From the NCBI GenBank assembly GCA_031274565.1, contig JAISPY010000218.1:1-11886 (forward strand): a stretch of 11,886 nt of DNA, given 5' to 3'. Position numbers and translations under genes: made by a program. Positions 1 to 5,626 of this stretch are shown here, in pieces. This stretch comes from Treponema sp. GTDB taxonomy: Bacteria > Spirochaetota > Spirochaetia > Treponematales > Breznakiellaceae. Position 1 is the stretch's first letter. Each line of letters opens with the position of its first letter. The notes under the pieces were generated by a model. The model ran no database searches. It had not been told where the DNA came from and was given only the letters and a program-made list of their open reading frames with translations.

Positions 1-2
1 TG

Positions 3-908
3 CTGAGCGGCGCGCACCTGGAATTGACCCCCCTGGAGGGGCTGTATATTCTGGCTTCAGTACCGCTGGATAACTCGGGAAACCTGAGTTACAATGGGGG
101 TACTCCCTATGTTGCAGGTAAAGACGGAGCTACTGCCGGGGAGATTTTCCAGCACACCATGGCCCGGGTAGCCTACACCTTTGACAGCATCGGAACCGCT
201 CGGCTTACCTTTGCGGGTGGAACCGGTCGGGGGCTTCGACCCCTCGATAAGGACAAGGGTACTTACGAGGATCTCTTAAGCGCCCCTACATTGGCAAATA
301 CCGATGCATCGGTGCTTGACCTGGGATTTACCTTCTCAGGGGTGGAAAACCTCGCCGTTGACCTTGGCGTTGAAATCCCCTTGCCCGCACTGAGTTGGTC
401 TACTATTTCAGATCCTAATCCTAATAATACTCCTCAGAATATTACTGAGGGCAGTGACGTTAGCTCCCAGGTTCCCTATGCGGTCAACCTCCGGGCAAAC
501 TTCACCTCCGGGGCCTTCAGCATCGCCGGGGGCGTGTCCGGCAAATTCGCGGGCAAATTCACGACAACACCAGCAGGAGGGGATGAGTCCGCATACGAGC
601 AGGGGATTATCGTGGGAGCGACCCTTAACCCTGCTTTTGACGCGGGGATTGCCGTCGTCGGTCTGGTGGGCGAACTGAACTTCAATGGGGAGGACAAAAA
701 AAGTGTAGGCAGCACGACCACCACCTATGATTCTACAGTAAACTACAACGTCATTCCCTATGTGCAGAAAACGATAGGGGGCGCATCGGTGTATGCAGGT
801 GTGCAGATTGGCTCAACGAACCAAGCGAAAGACCCTGTAGATGGTAAGGTAAGCTGGGATTCATACATTACCTGGTCCATTCCGCTCGGATTTACCTACT
901 CCTTCTAG
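3..908 (+). CDS. Outer-membrane beta-barrel protein, 3' part (5' end outside window)
   Basis: The reading frame is open from the first complete codon at base 3 to TAG at 906-908, so the gene almost certainly starts to the left. The TTG at 24 is only an in-frame codon, with no ribosome site. The visible ~301 residues alternate polar and hydrophobic residues, are rich in Gly, Thr, Ser and Asn, and contain repeated short stretches that read as beta strands separated by turns. They end in ...FTYSF, a terminal aromatic Phe preceded by an alternating strand, which is the usual C-terminal signal of BAM-inserted outer-membrane barrels. Cytoplasmic membrane helices are absent. I cannot assign a ligand or a named family: it could be a porin or a spirochaete-specific surface barrel. 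A strong terminator follows within 30 bases, so this is the last gene of its transcript. Confidence 0.7.
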   Translation: MSGAHLELTPLEGLYILASVPLDNSGNLSYNGGTPYVAGKDGATAGEIFQHTMARVAYTFDSIGTARLTFAGGTGRGLRPLDKDKGTYEDLLSAPTLANTDASVLDLGFTFSGVENLAVDLGVEIPLPALSWSTISDPNPNNTPQNITEGSDVSSQVPYAVNLRANFTSGAFSIAGGVSGKFAGKFTTTPAGGDESAYEQGIIVGATLNPAFDAGIAVVGLVGELNFNGEDKKSVGSTTTTYDSTVNYNVIPYVQKTIGGASVYAGVQIGSTNQAKDPVDGKVSWDSYITWSIPLGFTYSF

Positions 909-938
909 GCTTCTCGGAGGCGACCGGTTTCGGTCATG

Positions 939-973
939 CAGGGCAAAACCACGGGTTTTGCCCTGTTTTTTTT
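939..973 (+). terminator. Rho-independent terminator after the barrel gene
   Basis: A perfect 12-base-pair stem (939-950 with 954-965, starting CAGGGC and ending GCCCTG) with a 3-base loop is followed at once by eight T residues at 966-973. It separates the barrel gene from the sugar-transporter operon, whose -35 begins only three bases after the T-run. Confidence 0.95.
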
Positions 974-975
974 GC

Positions 976-1004
976 TTGTTTTAGCGCTCCAAGTCGAGTA
1001 TACT
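976..1004 (+). promoter_or_regulatory. Promoter of the sugar ABC transporter operon
   Basis: TTGTTT at 976-981 and TATACT at 999-1004 are separated by exactly 17 bases, a good sigma-70 match (about 4 of 6 and 5 of 6). Transcription would start near 1011, leaving an 85-base leader before the start codon at 1096. It lies immediately after the preceding terminator, as expected for an independent transcript. Confidence 0.75.
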
Positions 1005-1008
1005 AGGG

Positions 1009-1030
1009 TAAACGTATATACATAAACGTT
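1009..1030 (+). promoter_or_regulatory. Possible operator: paired TAAACGT motifs at the start site
   Basis: TAAACGT occurs at 1009-1015 and again at 1023-1029. The same stretch also reads as an inverted repeat AACGT (1011-1015) / ACGTT (1026-1030) with a 10-base spacer. It sits on the predicted transcription start, where a repressor would block initiation. The AACGTT-like core is reminiscent of LacI-family sites, but no regulator gene is in the window, so the assignment is speculative. Confidence 0.35.
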
Positions 1031-1031
1031 C

Positions 1032-1085
1032 ATTGCGGGCTTTTTCGGCGAGCGCTGAATCATCCCGCAATCGTCAATTTTTTTT
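1032..1085 (+). promoter_or_regulatory. Stem-loop in the leader of the sugar transporter mRNA
   Basis: ATTGCGGG (1032-1039) pairs perfectly with CCCGCAAT (1064-1071). An inner small stem, TCGGC/GCTGA with one G-U pair, lies around 1045-1058. Six bases later comes a run of eight T (1078-1085) ending against the ribosome site AGGAG at 1086-1090. It resembles a terminator, but the stem and T-run are separated, so attenuation, mRNA stabilisation or a weak leader terminator are all possible. Confidence 0.45.
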
Positions 1086-1095
1086 AGGAGAACCT

Positions 1096-2487
1096 ATGCA
1101 ACACAGAGAAAAAAAAGAAAAAAGCCGCTGTTGGCTCTTGGCTGTCTTGGCGCTGCTCATCACCCTGATGGGCTGTTCCAAGAAGAGTGATTCCCCATCC
1201 CAGGCTGGGACTGACCGAGCTGCCGGGGCAACGGAGATTAAGGTCTTGAATTACCTGGACCTAACCTCCGCCAACAGCTCTGATGAAATCACCCGCGTCT
1301 GGGATGCCTTCAACAAGAACAACCCGGATATTAAGGTTATCCGGGAGGATCTGTTTAATGAACCGTTCCACAACAAGGTGGAAGCCTATGCCGCCGCAGG
1401 GCAGCTTCCCGACGTCATCTACGCTTGGCCCTCGGGAAGGTCCACCACCCTCCATACCCAGAAGCTCCTGAAAGACCTCTCGCCCCTCGTCCAAAAGGAC
1501 GGCGCGGCGTTTACCAGTGCGTTTCTCCCCAAGGCGCTTGATCCTGCGGCTCAGGGCGGCGGGTATATGGCCATCCTGCCCCGGGCCATCACCTCAAGCC
1601 ACGCCTTTTATGTCAACACCGAAGTCCTCTCTGACGCGGGGCTGAATCCGGCGCGAACCTACGAAGAACTCAAGGCCCAAGTCCCGGTCCTCAAGGCCAA
1701 GGGTTACGACACGGTGCTTATGGCCAATCAGGAATCCTGGGTCATGCAGTCCTGTCTCTTCTCCCTGGTGGCGGGCCGCTTCGGTGGGGAAGGCTGGGAA
1801 GAGCCCATCCTTGCAGGGCAGGCCCGGTTCACGGATCCGGATTTCGTCAACGCCCTGGCCTTTATCAAGACCCTGTATGATGACGGAGTCCTTTCCAAGG
1901 CCACCCTCTCCACGGATTACGGCAGCGTCATCGGCCAGTTCGGGACGAACAAGGGGGCCTATCTGATTGACGGGGATTGGCGGGTCGGCGCGTTCATCAC
2001 CGATAAGTCCACCGGGCAGGCGGTCATATCCCCGGAGCGGCAGGCCAAGATCGAGATCACCGTGTTCCCCGACATTCCTGGAGCCAAGCTCAATCAGTCC
2101 ACTTCCGGCATTCTGGGGACCGGCTGGGGGATGAACGCGAACATCCCCAGCGGGTCAGCGAAGGAAGATGCGGCCTGGCGGCTCATCAAATGGCTTTCGG
2201 GCAAAGAGATCCAAACCTGGCTCCTGGAAACCGGCAGTATTGCCACCCCCACGGCAACGAACATTGATGTGGGGAGTCTGAGCCTGGAGCCAATGCAGAA
2301 GGCCATCAGTAATCTGGGAACCCAATATACGGCCACTACCTCGGTGATTGACGGGGTTTTCCACAGCGACGTCTTTAATCCCCTGAACGACGGCTTGCAA
2401 GAACTGGGCCTGGGAAGCAAAACTCCGGAGCAGGTTGCCCGGGAGGTACAGCAGGCCTTTGATAACTGGAAGAAGGCCAACGGATAA
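1096..2487 (+). CDS. Sugar ABC transporter substrate-binding lipoprotein
   Basis: This is the extracytoplasmic binding protein of a CUT1-type carbohydrate importer: it captures the sugar and hands it to the two permeases encoded next. I chose ATG 1096 (463 residues) over the upstream in-frame TTG at 1033. ATG 1096 has AGGAG at 1086-1090 and begins a textbook lipoprotein signal: charged N-region (residues 1-11), hydrophobic core (13-25), and lipobox LMGC with the lipidated Cys at 27. A Ser/Gly/Asp-rich linker follows, then the binding fold from about residue 45 (IKVLNYLDL) with the usual WDAFNKNNPDIKV segment near 70-85 and a C-terminal WLSGKEIQTWLLETGS region. The length is normal for family 1 solute-binding proteins. 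The substrate cannot be read from the sequence; an oligosaccharide or amino sugar is a guess from the neighbours. Confidence 0.9.
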   Translation: MQHREKKEKSRCWLLAVLALLITLMGCSKKSDSPSQAGTDRAAGATEIKVLNYLDLTSANSSDEITRVWDAFNKNNPDIKVIREDLFNEPFHNKVEAYAAAGQLPDVIYAWPSGRSTTLHTQKLLKDLSPLVQKDGAAFTSAFLPKALDPAAQGGGYMAILPRAITSSHAFYVNTEVLSDAGLNPARTYEELKAQVPVLKAKGYDTVLMANQESWVMQSCLFSLVAGRFGGEGWEEPILAGQARFTDPDFVNALAFIKTLYDDGVLSKATLSTDYGSVIGQFGTNKGAYLIDGDWRVGAFITDKSTGQAVISPERQAKIEITVFPDIPGAKLNQSTSGILGTGWGMNANIPSGSAKEDAAWRLIKWLSGKEIQTWLLETGSIATPTATNIDVGSLSLEPMQKAISNLGTQYTATTSVIDGVFHSDVFNPLNDGLQELGLGSKTPEQVAREVQQAFDNWKKANG

Positions 2488-2517
2488 GACCCAGGTCTAT
2501 CCGGCGAAAGAGAGCAA

Positions 2518-2554
2518 AGAGAGGTTGTCCGTGGTACGAACAACCTCTCTTTTT
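2518..2554 (+). terminator. Internal terminator-like hairpin between binding protein and permeases
   Basis: AGAGAGGTTGT (2518-2528) pairs perfectly over 11 bases with 2540-2550. CGT/ACG adds an inner helix near the loop, and T2550-2554 forms a short T-run. It lies in the 93-base gap between the binding-protein stop and the permease start. In importer operons such hairpins let most transcripts stop or be protected after the binding protein, giving an excess of it over the membrane parts. That role is inferred here. Confidence 0.75.
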
Positions 2555-2580
2555 GTATTGGTATGCAAGGAGCTTAACCT

Positions 2581-3480
2581 ATGAGCGATTTGACGGCAAA
2601 GAACGAGCAGCGGGCGGCGTATATTATTCTGGCGGCCCCGGCGGTGCTTATTTATTTTTGTGTGATGGCCTTTCCAACCATATTTTCGGTGGTGTTGAGT
2701 TTGACCAACTATAACGGCGGGAAGATCTTCGGCAATGCCCGGATGGGTTTTGCGGGAATTGCCAGCTACCTTACCATATTTAAAGATTCGTACTTTTATC
2801 TGGCCCTGAAAAATAACATGCTTATCGTACTGGTATCCGTATTCGGGCAGATTCCCCTGGGCTTTATCCTGGCGTATATTCTGTCCCGGAAACTGGTGAA
2901 GGGAACCGATTTCTTCCAGACCATGATATACCTCCCCAATGTGATTTCCGCGGTTATCATCGGTATCCTCTTCAAGAGTTTTTACCAGAGCCAGGACAGC
3001 GTTTACATGGAAATTGTCCGCTACTTTAACCCCCGTGCGGAGTTTACCATCAACGAGTACCCCATGATCCCCGTGCTGGTGGTCATGCTCTGGATGTATA
3101 CGGGGATGTATGTGATCATATTCCTCGCCAATCTCCAGCGTATTGACACGTCCATTATCGAGGCTTCAAAAATCGACGGCGCGAGCGAAGCCCAGGCCCT
3201 CTGGTACATTATTCTTCCGGCCCTGTCCGGGGTCATTGTTACCAGTGCCATCTTGGCGATTTCCGGTTCCCTCAAGTCCTTTGATCTTTTGTTTGTGATG
3301 ACCCAGGGAGGGCCGGCCCAGCGGACCAGCGTACTTTCCCTGTATATGTACAACAAGGCGTTCCGGGGCGCGCCGAATTACCCCCTGGCAAACGCCATTT
3401 CCACGGTGATGGTGATTATCAGTTTTATTCTTATCGTTATAACCCGGAGCGTGGAAAAACGCTTCGGCGGAAAGGAGTAG
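2581..3480 (+). CDS. Sugar ABC transporter permease 1 (MalF/UgpA-like)
   Basis: This is an integral inner-membrane subunit that forms half of the translocation channel of the sugar importer. The 299-residue protein starts at ATG 2581 with AAGGAG at 2567-2572. A short cytoplasmic N-terminus is followed by about six membrane helices (near 13-41, 79-100, 112-133, 161-184, 212-232 and 270-288). The coupling EAA loop is visible at about 194-213, beginning EASKIDGAS and ending ILP; this is where the ATPase docks. Another family signature is the GGPAQRTS stretch near 243-250. Length and order are typical of CUT1 first permeases. The gene ends in GGAGTAG, so the ribosome site of the next gene lies inside its last codons, and the two are translationally linked. 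No partner ATPase is encoded in the window. Confidence 0.93.
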   Translation: MSDLTAKNEQRAAYIILAAPAVLIYFCVMAFPTIFSVVLSLTNYNGGKIFGNARMGFAGIASYLTIFKDSYFYLALKNNMLIVLVSVFGQIPLGFILAYILSRKLVKGTDFFQTMIYLPNVISAVIIGILFKSFYQSQDSVYMEIVRYFNPRAEFTINEYPMIPVLVVMLWMYTGMYVIIFLANLQRIDTSIIEASKIDGASEAQALWYIILPALSGVIVTSAILAISGSLKSFDLLFVMTQGGPAQRTSVLSLYMYNKAFRGAPNYPLANAISTVMVIISFILIVITRSVEKRFGGKE

Positions 3481-3483
3481 GCT

Positions 3484-4326
3484 ATGGCGGATGTACGTTC
3501 AGGGTATCTCCCTGCAAAGGTGGTCATTTATATCGTGATGGGTATTTTCACCGTCCTGGCGCTGTATCCCATCCTCTGGCTGCTTATCCAGTCCTTTAAG
3601 ACAACCCAGGAGTACCTCACCTCTAGCAAGTTAGCCCTGCCCAAGGTGTGGTTTCCCGGCAACTACCCCTATGCGTGGAATATCGGTAATTTCGGTATTT
3701 TATTGCTGAACAGCATCTTTTATACGGTGGTTACGGTTATCGCAGTGGTGGTTTTCGGCTTTATGGCGAGTTTTGCCTTTGCGAAAATAAAGAGCAAGGC
3801 GACACCCTTCCTGCACGGGGTTTTTATCATCGGCATCCTCCTGACCCTGCAGTCCATTATGGTGCCGCTGTTCCTGATGGTGAATGCGGTAGGGCTTTAC
3901 AACACCCGTCTGGGGATCCTCATTCCCTATATCGGCCTGGGCCTTCCTATGGGGGTTTATTTGGGCACGGAATTTATGAAGGGTATCCCCGAAGCCCTCA
4001 TTGAATCAGCCCGTATGGAGGGGGCCAAATACCTCAAAATTTTCAGCAGCATCATTTTTCCCATGACCGCGCCCGTGGCCATGACCGTGGGGATATTGAC
4101 CTTCACGGGCACCTGGAACGAGTTCATGCTCATCAACATCCTCAGTTCCAGCGACCTTATCAAATCCATTCCCGTGGGGGTGAACCGTTTTTCCGGGGCC
4201 TTGGCCTCGGATTACGGCAAACAGTTCTCCGCCCTGGTTATCGGTATGGTCCCCATGCTGGCATTCTACCTGGTGTTCCGCAAACAGATCACCAAGGGGG
4301 TTGCCGCGGGAGCCGTTAAAGGCTAG
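3484..4326 (+). CDS. Sugar ABC transporter permease 2 (MalG/UgpE-like)
   Basis: This is the second channel-forming inner-membrane subunit of the importer. ATG 3484 lies three bases after the previous stop, with AAGGAG at 3472-3477, and gives 280 residues. Six helices can be drawn (about 12-35, 72-100, 108-133, 142-160, 190-212 and 248-265). The EAA coupling loop is at about 174-193 (ESARMEGAKYLKIF...FP), followed by the GTWNEF motif (209-214) typical of the MalG subfamily. The YPILWLLIQSFK segment after helix 1 is also characteristic. The gene stops at 4324-4326, four bases before the start of the acetyltransferase, so all four genes are probably one operon. The ATPase may be a shared MsmX/UgpC-type subunit encoded elsewhere; this is known for such systems but not shown here. 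Confidence 0.93.
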   Translation: MADVRSGYLPAKVVIYIVMGIFTVLALYPILWLLIQSFKTTQEYLTSSKLALPKVWFPGNYPYAWNIGNFGILLLNSIFYTVVTVIAVVVFGFMASFAFAKIKSKATPFLHGVFIIGILLTLQSIMVPLFLMVNAVGLYNTRLGILIPYIGLGLPMGVYLGTEFMKGIPEALIESARMEGAKYLKIFSSIIFPMTAPVAMTVGILTFTGTWNEFMLINILSSSDLIKSIPVGVNRFSGALASDYGKQFSALVIGMVPMLAFYLVFRKQITKGVAAGAVKG

Positions 4327-4330
4327 GCGT

Positions 4331-4960
4331 ATGACGGACCTCATCCGGCCTGCCTGCGGGCCGGATCTTCCCTACCTGTATGAGATATGCCTTAAAACCG
4401 GAGACGCGGGCAAAGACGCCTCGGGTCTTTTTTATGATCCCCTGCTTTTGGGGCAGTACTATGTAGCGCCGTATTTTTTTCATGATCCTGGCCTCTGTTT
4501 TGTGGCGGAGGATGATCATCCTGGTAAAAAAGTCCCCCAGGGCTACATCGTCGCTGCTGCAGACACCCTTGCGTTTAATCGCTGGATGGAAACCCTATGG
4601 CTCCCGCCCCTCCGCCGGCGCTACCCCAAGCCCTACCCTAAGCAATACATACGATCCTCCTTTGAGGAACAACTGCTTGCATTGCTCCACCGATCCCTGG
4701 ACGCTCCCGAGTCCGCGCCTCCCTGGATCTCTTCCTACCCGGCCCATCTACACATCGATCTGCTTCCCCTGCTCCAGGGACAGGGGGCGGGGAAAGGGCT
4801 GATGCGTACCCTCCTCGAGGCCTTGGCCCGCCGGGGCTGTCCGGGGGTTCATCTGGGGGTCAGCGCCGCAAATACCCGGGCCATCGGCTTCTATCGAAAG
4901 CTGGGGTTTTCCACCCTCCAGGAACAGCCCTGGGGGTTTACCCTGGGCTTATCAGTATAG
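4331..4960 (+). CDS. GNAT acetyltransferase related to the O-GlcNAcase C-terminal domain
   Basis: A 209-residue GNAT-fold protein predicted to move an acetyl group from acetyl-CoA to an unknown amine. ATG 4331 is chosen because AAAGG at 4318-4322 sits at good spacing; the frame is open to TTG 4301 inside the permease gene, which lacks support. The acetyl-CoA loop Q-x-x-G-x-G is intact (residues 149-154, QGQGAG), and motif B is NTRAIGFYRKLGF at 181-193. The N-terminal half (DPLLLGQYYVAPYFF near 36-50, then CFVAEDD, and WLPPLRRRYP at 90-99), together with PAHLHIDLLP at 137-146, matches my recollection of the histone-acetyltransferase-like domain of O-GlcNAc hydrolases and its free-standing bacterial relatives. 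The human domain lacks acetyl-CoA-binding residues, whereas this one keeps them. Its position at the end of a sugar-importer operon suggests an amino sugar or related small molecule as substrate, which is inference. Confidence 0.85.
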   Translation: MTDLIRPACGPDLPYLYEICLKTGDAGKDASGLFYDPLLLGQYYVAPYFFHDPGLCFVAEDDHPGKKVPQGYIVAAADTLAFNRWMETLWLPPLRRRYPKPYPKQYIRSSFEEQLLALLHRSLDAPESAPPWISSYPAHLHIDLLPLLQGQGAGKGLMRTLLEALARRGCPGVHLGVSAANTRAIGFYRKLGFSTLQEQPWGFTLGLSV

Positions 4961-4983
4961 GACGAGCGCACATAACAATTTTT

Positions 4984-5043
4984 GTCCACGAATTACAGGA
5001 ATTAAGCACGGTGGTTATTCCATAATTCGCGTCATTCGCGGAC
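4984..5043. repeat. Imperfect inverted repeat with ~21-base arms
   Basis: Arms at 4984-5004 and 5023-5043 are complementary at 17 of 21 positions, separated by 18 bases. Both arms contain short repeats of the type CGAATTA / TAATTCG. The pattern resembles a degraded copy of a dispersed palindromic repeat in an otherwise empty 163-base gap. No second copy lies in the window, so its repeat status in the genome is inferred. It has no T-run and is unlikely to be a simple terminator. Confidence 0.55.
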
Positions 5044-5099
5044 TCTTTTGTTTATATGCGCTGGCCCTGGTCCCCCTAGTTCTTATACCGGAAAAATAG

Positions 5100-5120
5100 T
5101 ATACTATCCTAAAGGATACT
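5100..5120 (+). promoter_or_regulatory. -10 element and operator-like palindrome at the PNPOx-like gene
   Basis: TATACT at 5100-5105 is a good -10, although its -35 is poor (TAGTTC at 5077-5082, 17-base spacer). Directly overlapping it is the palindrome TATCCT-AA-AGGATA (5105-5110 / 5113-5118), whose right arm also supplies the ribosome site AAAGGA (5111-5116). A protein bound here would cover both the promoter and the ribosome site, and an RNA hairpin here would mask the ribosome site. Confidence 0.45.
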
Positions 5121-5123
5121 ACA

Positions 5124-5528
5124 ATGAAACAAATAATTGATTTTCTAACCGAGGCGAAAGTTTTCTATTTTGCCACAATTGACGGAAATACACCGAAGAT
5201 ACGGCCCTTTGGTTTCTTCATGGAGCATAAGGGGAGGCTCTACTTCGGTATGGGTACCCATAAGGAGGTCTGGAAACAGGTGATCGCCAACCCCCAGGTT
5301 GAGGTTTGCGCCCTCAAGTCGGCCCAGGATTATGAATGGATCCGCATTTACGGCAGAGCCGTTCCCGACCAGGATCCTGACACGCTAACCGCGGCCTTTG
5401 AAAAAGCGCCCTTCCTCAAAACCATCTACAACGAACAGAGCGGCTTGACCCTGGGGCTTATCTGGATAGACCAGGGGAAGGCCGAGTTCATGGGCAAAGC
5501 GGGAAAAACCGAAACCCTTTCGTTTTAA
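5124..5528 (+). CDS. Pyridoxamine 5'-phosphate oxidase-family (FMN-binding split-barrel) protein
   Basis: A 134-residue single-domain protein of the PNPOx-like split-barrel superfamily, in which members bind FMN or a related flavin as dimers and carry out redox chemistry that is often undefined. ATG 5124 follows AAAGGA at 5111-5116. The N-terminal helix-strand (FLTEAKVFYFATIDG, 7-21), PKIRPFGFF (24-32), GRLYFGMGTHKEVWKQV (37-53) and the IRIYGRAV strand (92-99) are in the order seen in this family. The protein is shorter than true PdxH and lacks its C-terminal substrate-binding residues, so it should not be called PdxH. The gene is monocistronic in appearance, flanked by non-coding gaps of 163 and 98 bases. 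Nitroimidazole-reductase-like or flavin-storage roles are alternatives. Confidence 0.85.
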   Translation: MKQIIDFLTEAKVFYFATIDGNTPKIRPFGFFMEHKGRLYFGMGTHKEVWKQVIANPQVEVCALKSAQDYEWIRIYGRAVPDQDPDTLTAAFEKAPFLKTIYNEQSGLTLGLIWIDQGKAEFMGKAGKTETLSF

Positions 5529-5544
5529 ATGTTTCTATAGCAGC

Positions 5545-5562
5545 GGAGGGGCCAGCCCCTCC
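5545..5562 (+). other. GC-rich hairpin after the PNPOx-like gene
   Basis: GGAGGGG (5545-5551) pairs perfectly with CCCCTCC (5556-5562) around a 4-base loop, 17 bases after the stop codon. No T-run follows, so it is not a classic terminator. It may cap and protect the mRNA 3' end or be a Rho-associated structure. Confidence 0.5.
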
Positions 5563-5591
5563 AAACCACCCCCTCATTAATGCGCTGCGGC

Positions 5592-5621
5592 TAGACACGA
5601 GCGGTTTTTTGGGTATAGGAT
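5592..5621 (+). promoter_or_regulatory. Putative glmS promoter
   Basis: TAGACA at 5592-5597 (5 of 6 to the -35 consensus) is followed by overlapping -10 candidates TATAGG (5614-5619, 16-base spacer) and TAGGAT (5616-5621, 18-base spacer). Either puts the transcript start at about 5626-5628, on or beside the ATG at 5627, so the mRNA would have almost no leader. If transcription instead enters from upstream, AGGA at 5617-5620 can serve as ribosome site. Confidence 0.45.
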
Positions 5622-5626
5622 AGGGC

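Noticed and set aside
1033..1095. Upstream TTG start of the sugar-binding protein
   Set aside because: The extension would place 21 non-signal residues before a perfect lipoprotein signal peptide and has no ribosome site; its bases form the leader stem instead.
5124..5528. Calling the flavoprotein PdxH
   Set aside because: At 134 residues it is much shorter than PdxH and lacks the C-terminal substrate-binding region.
5529..5626. glmS ribozyme upstream of glmS
   Set aside because: The 98-base gap lacks the ~150-nucleotide conserved core, and the predicted promoter lies within 35 bases of the start codon.
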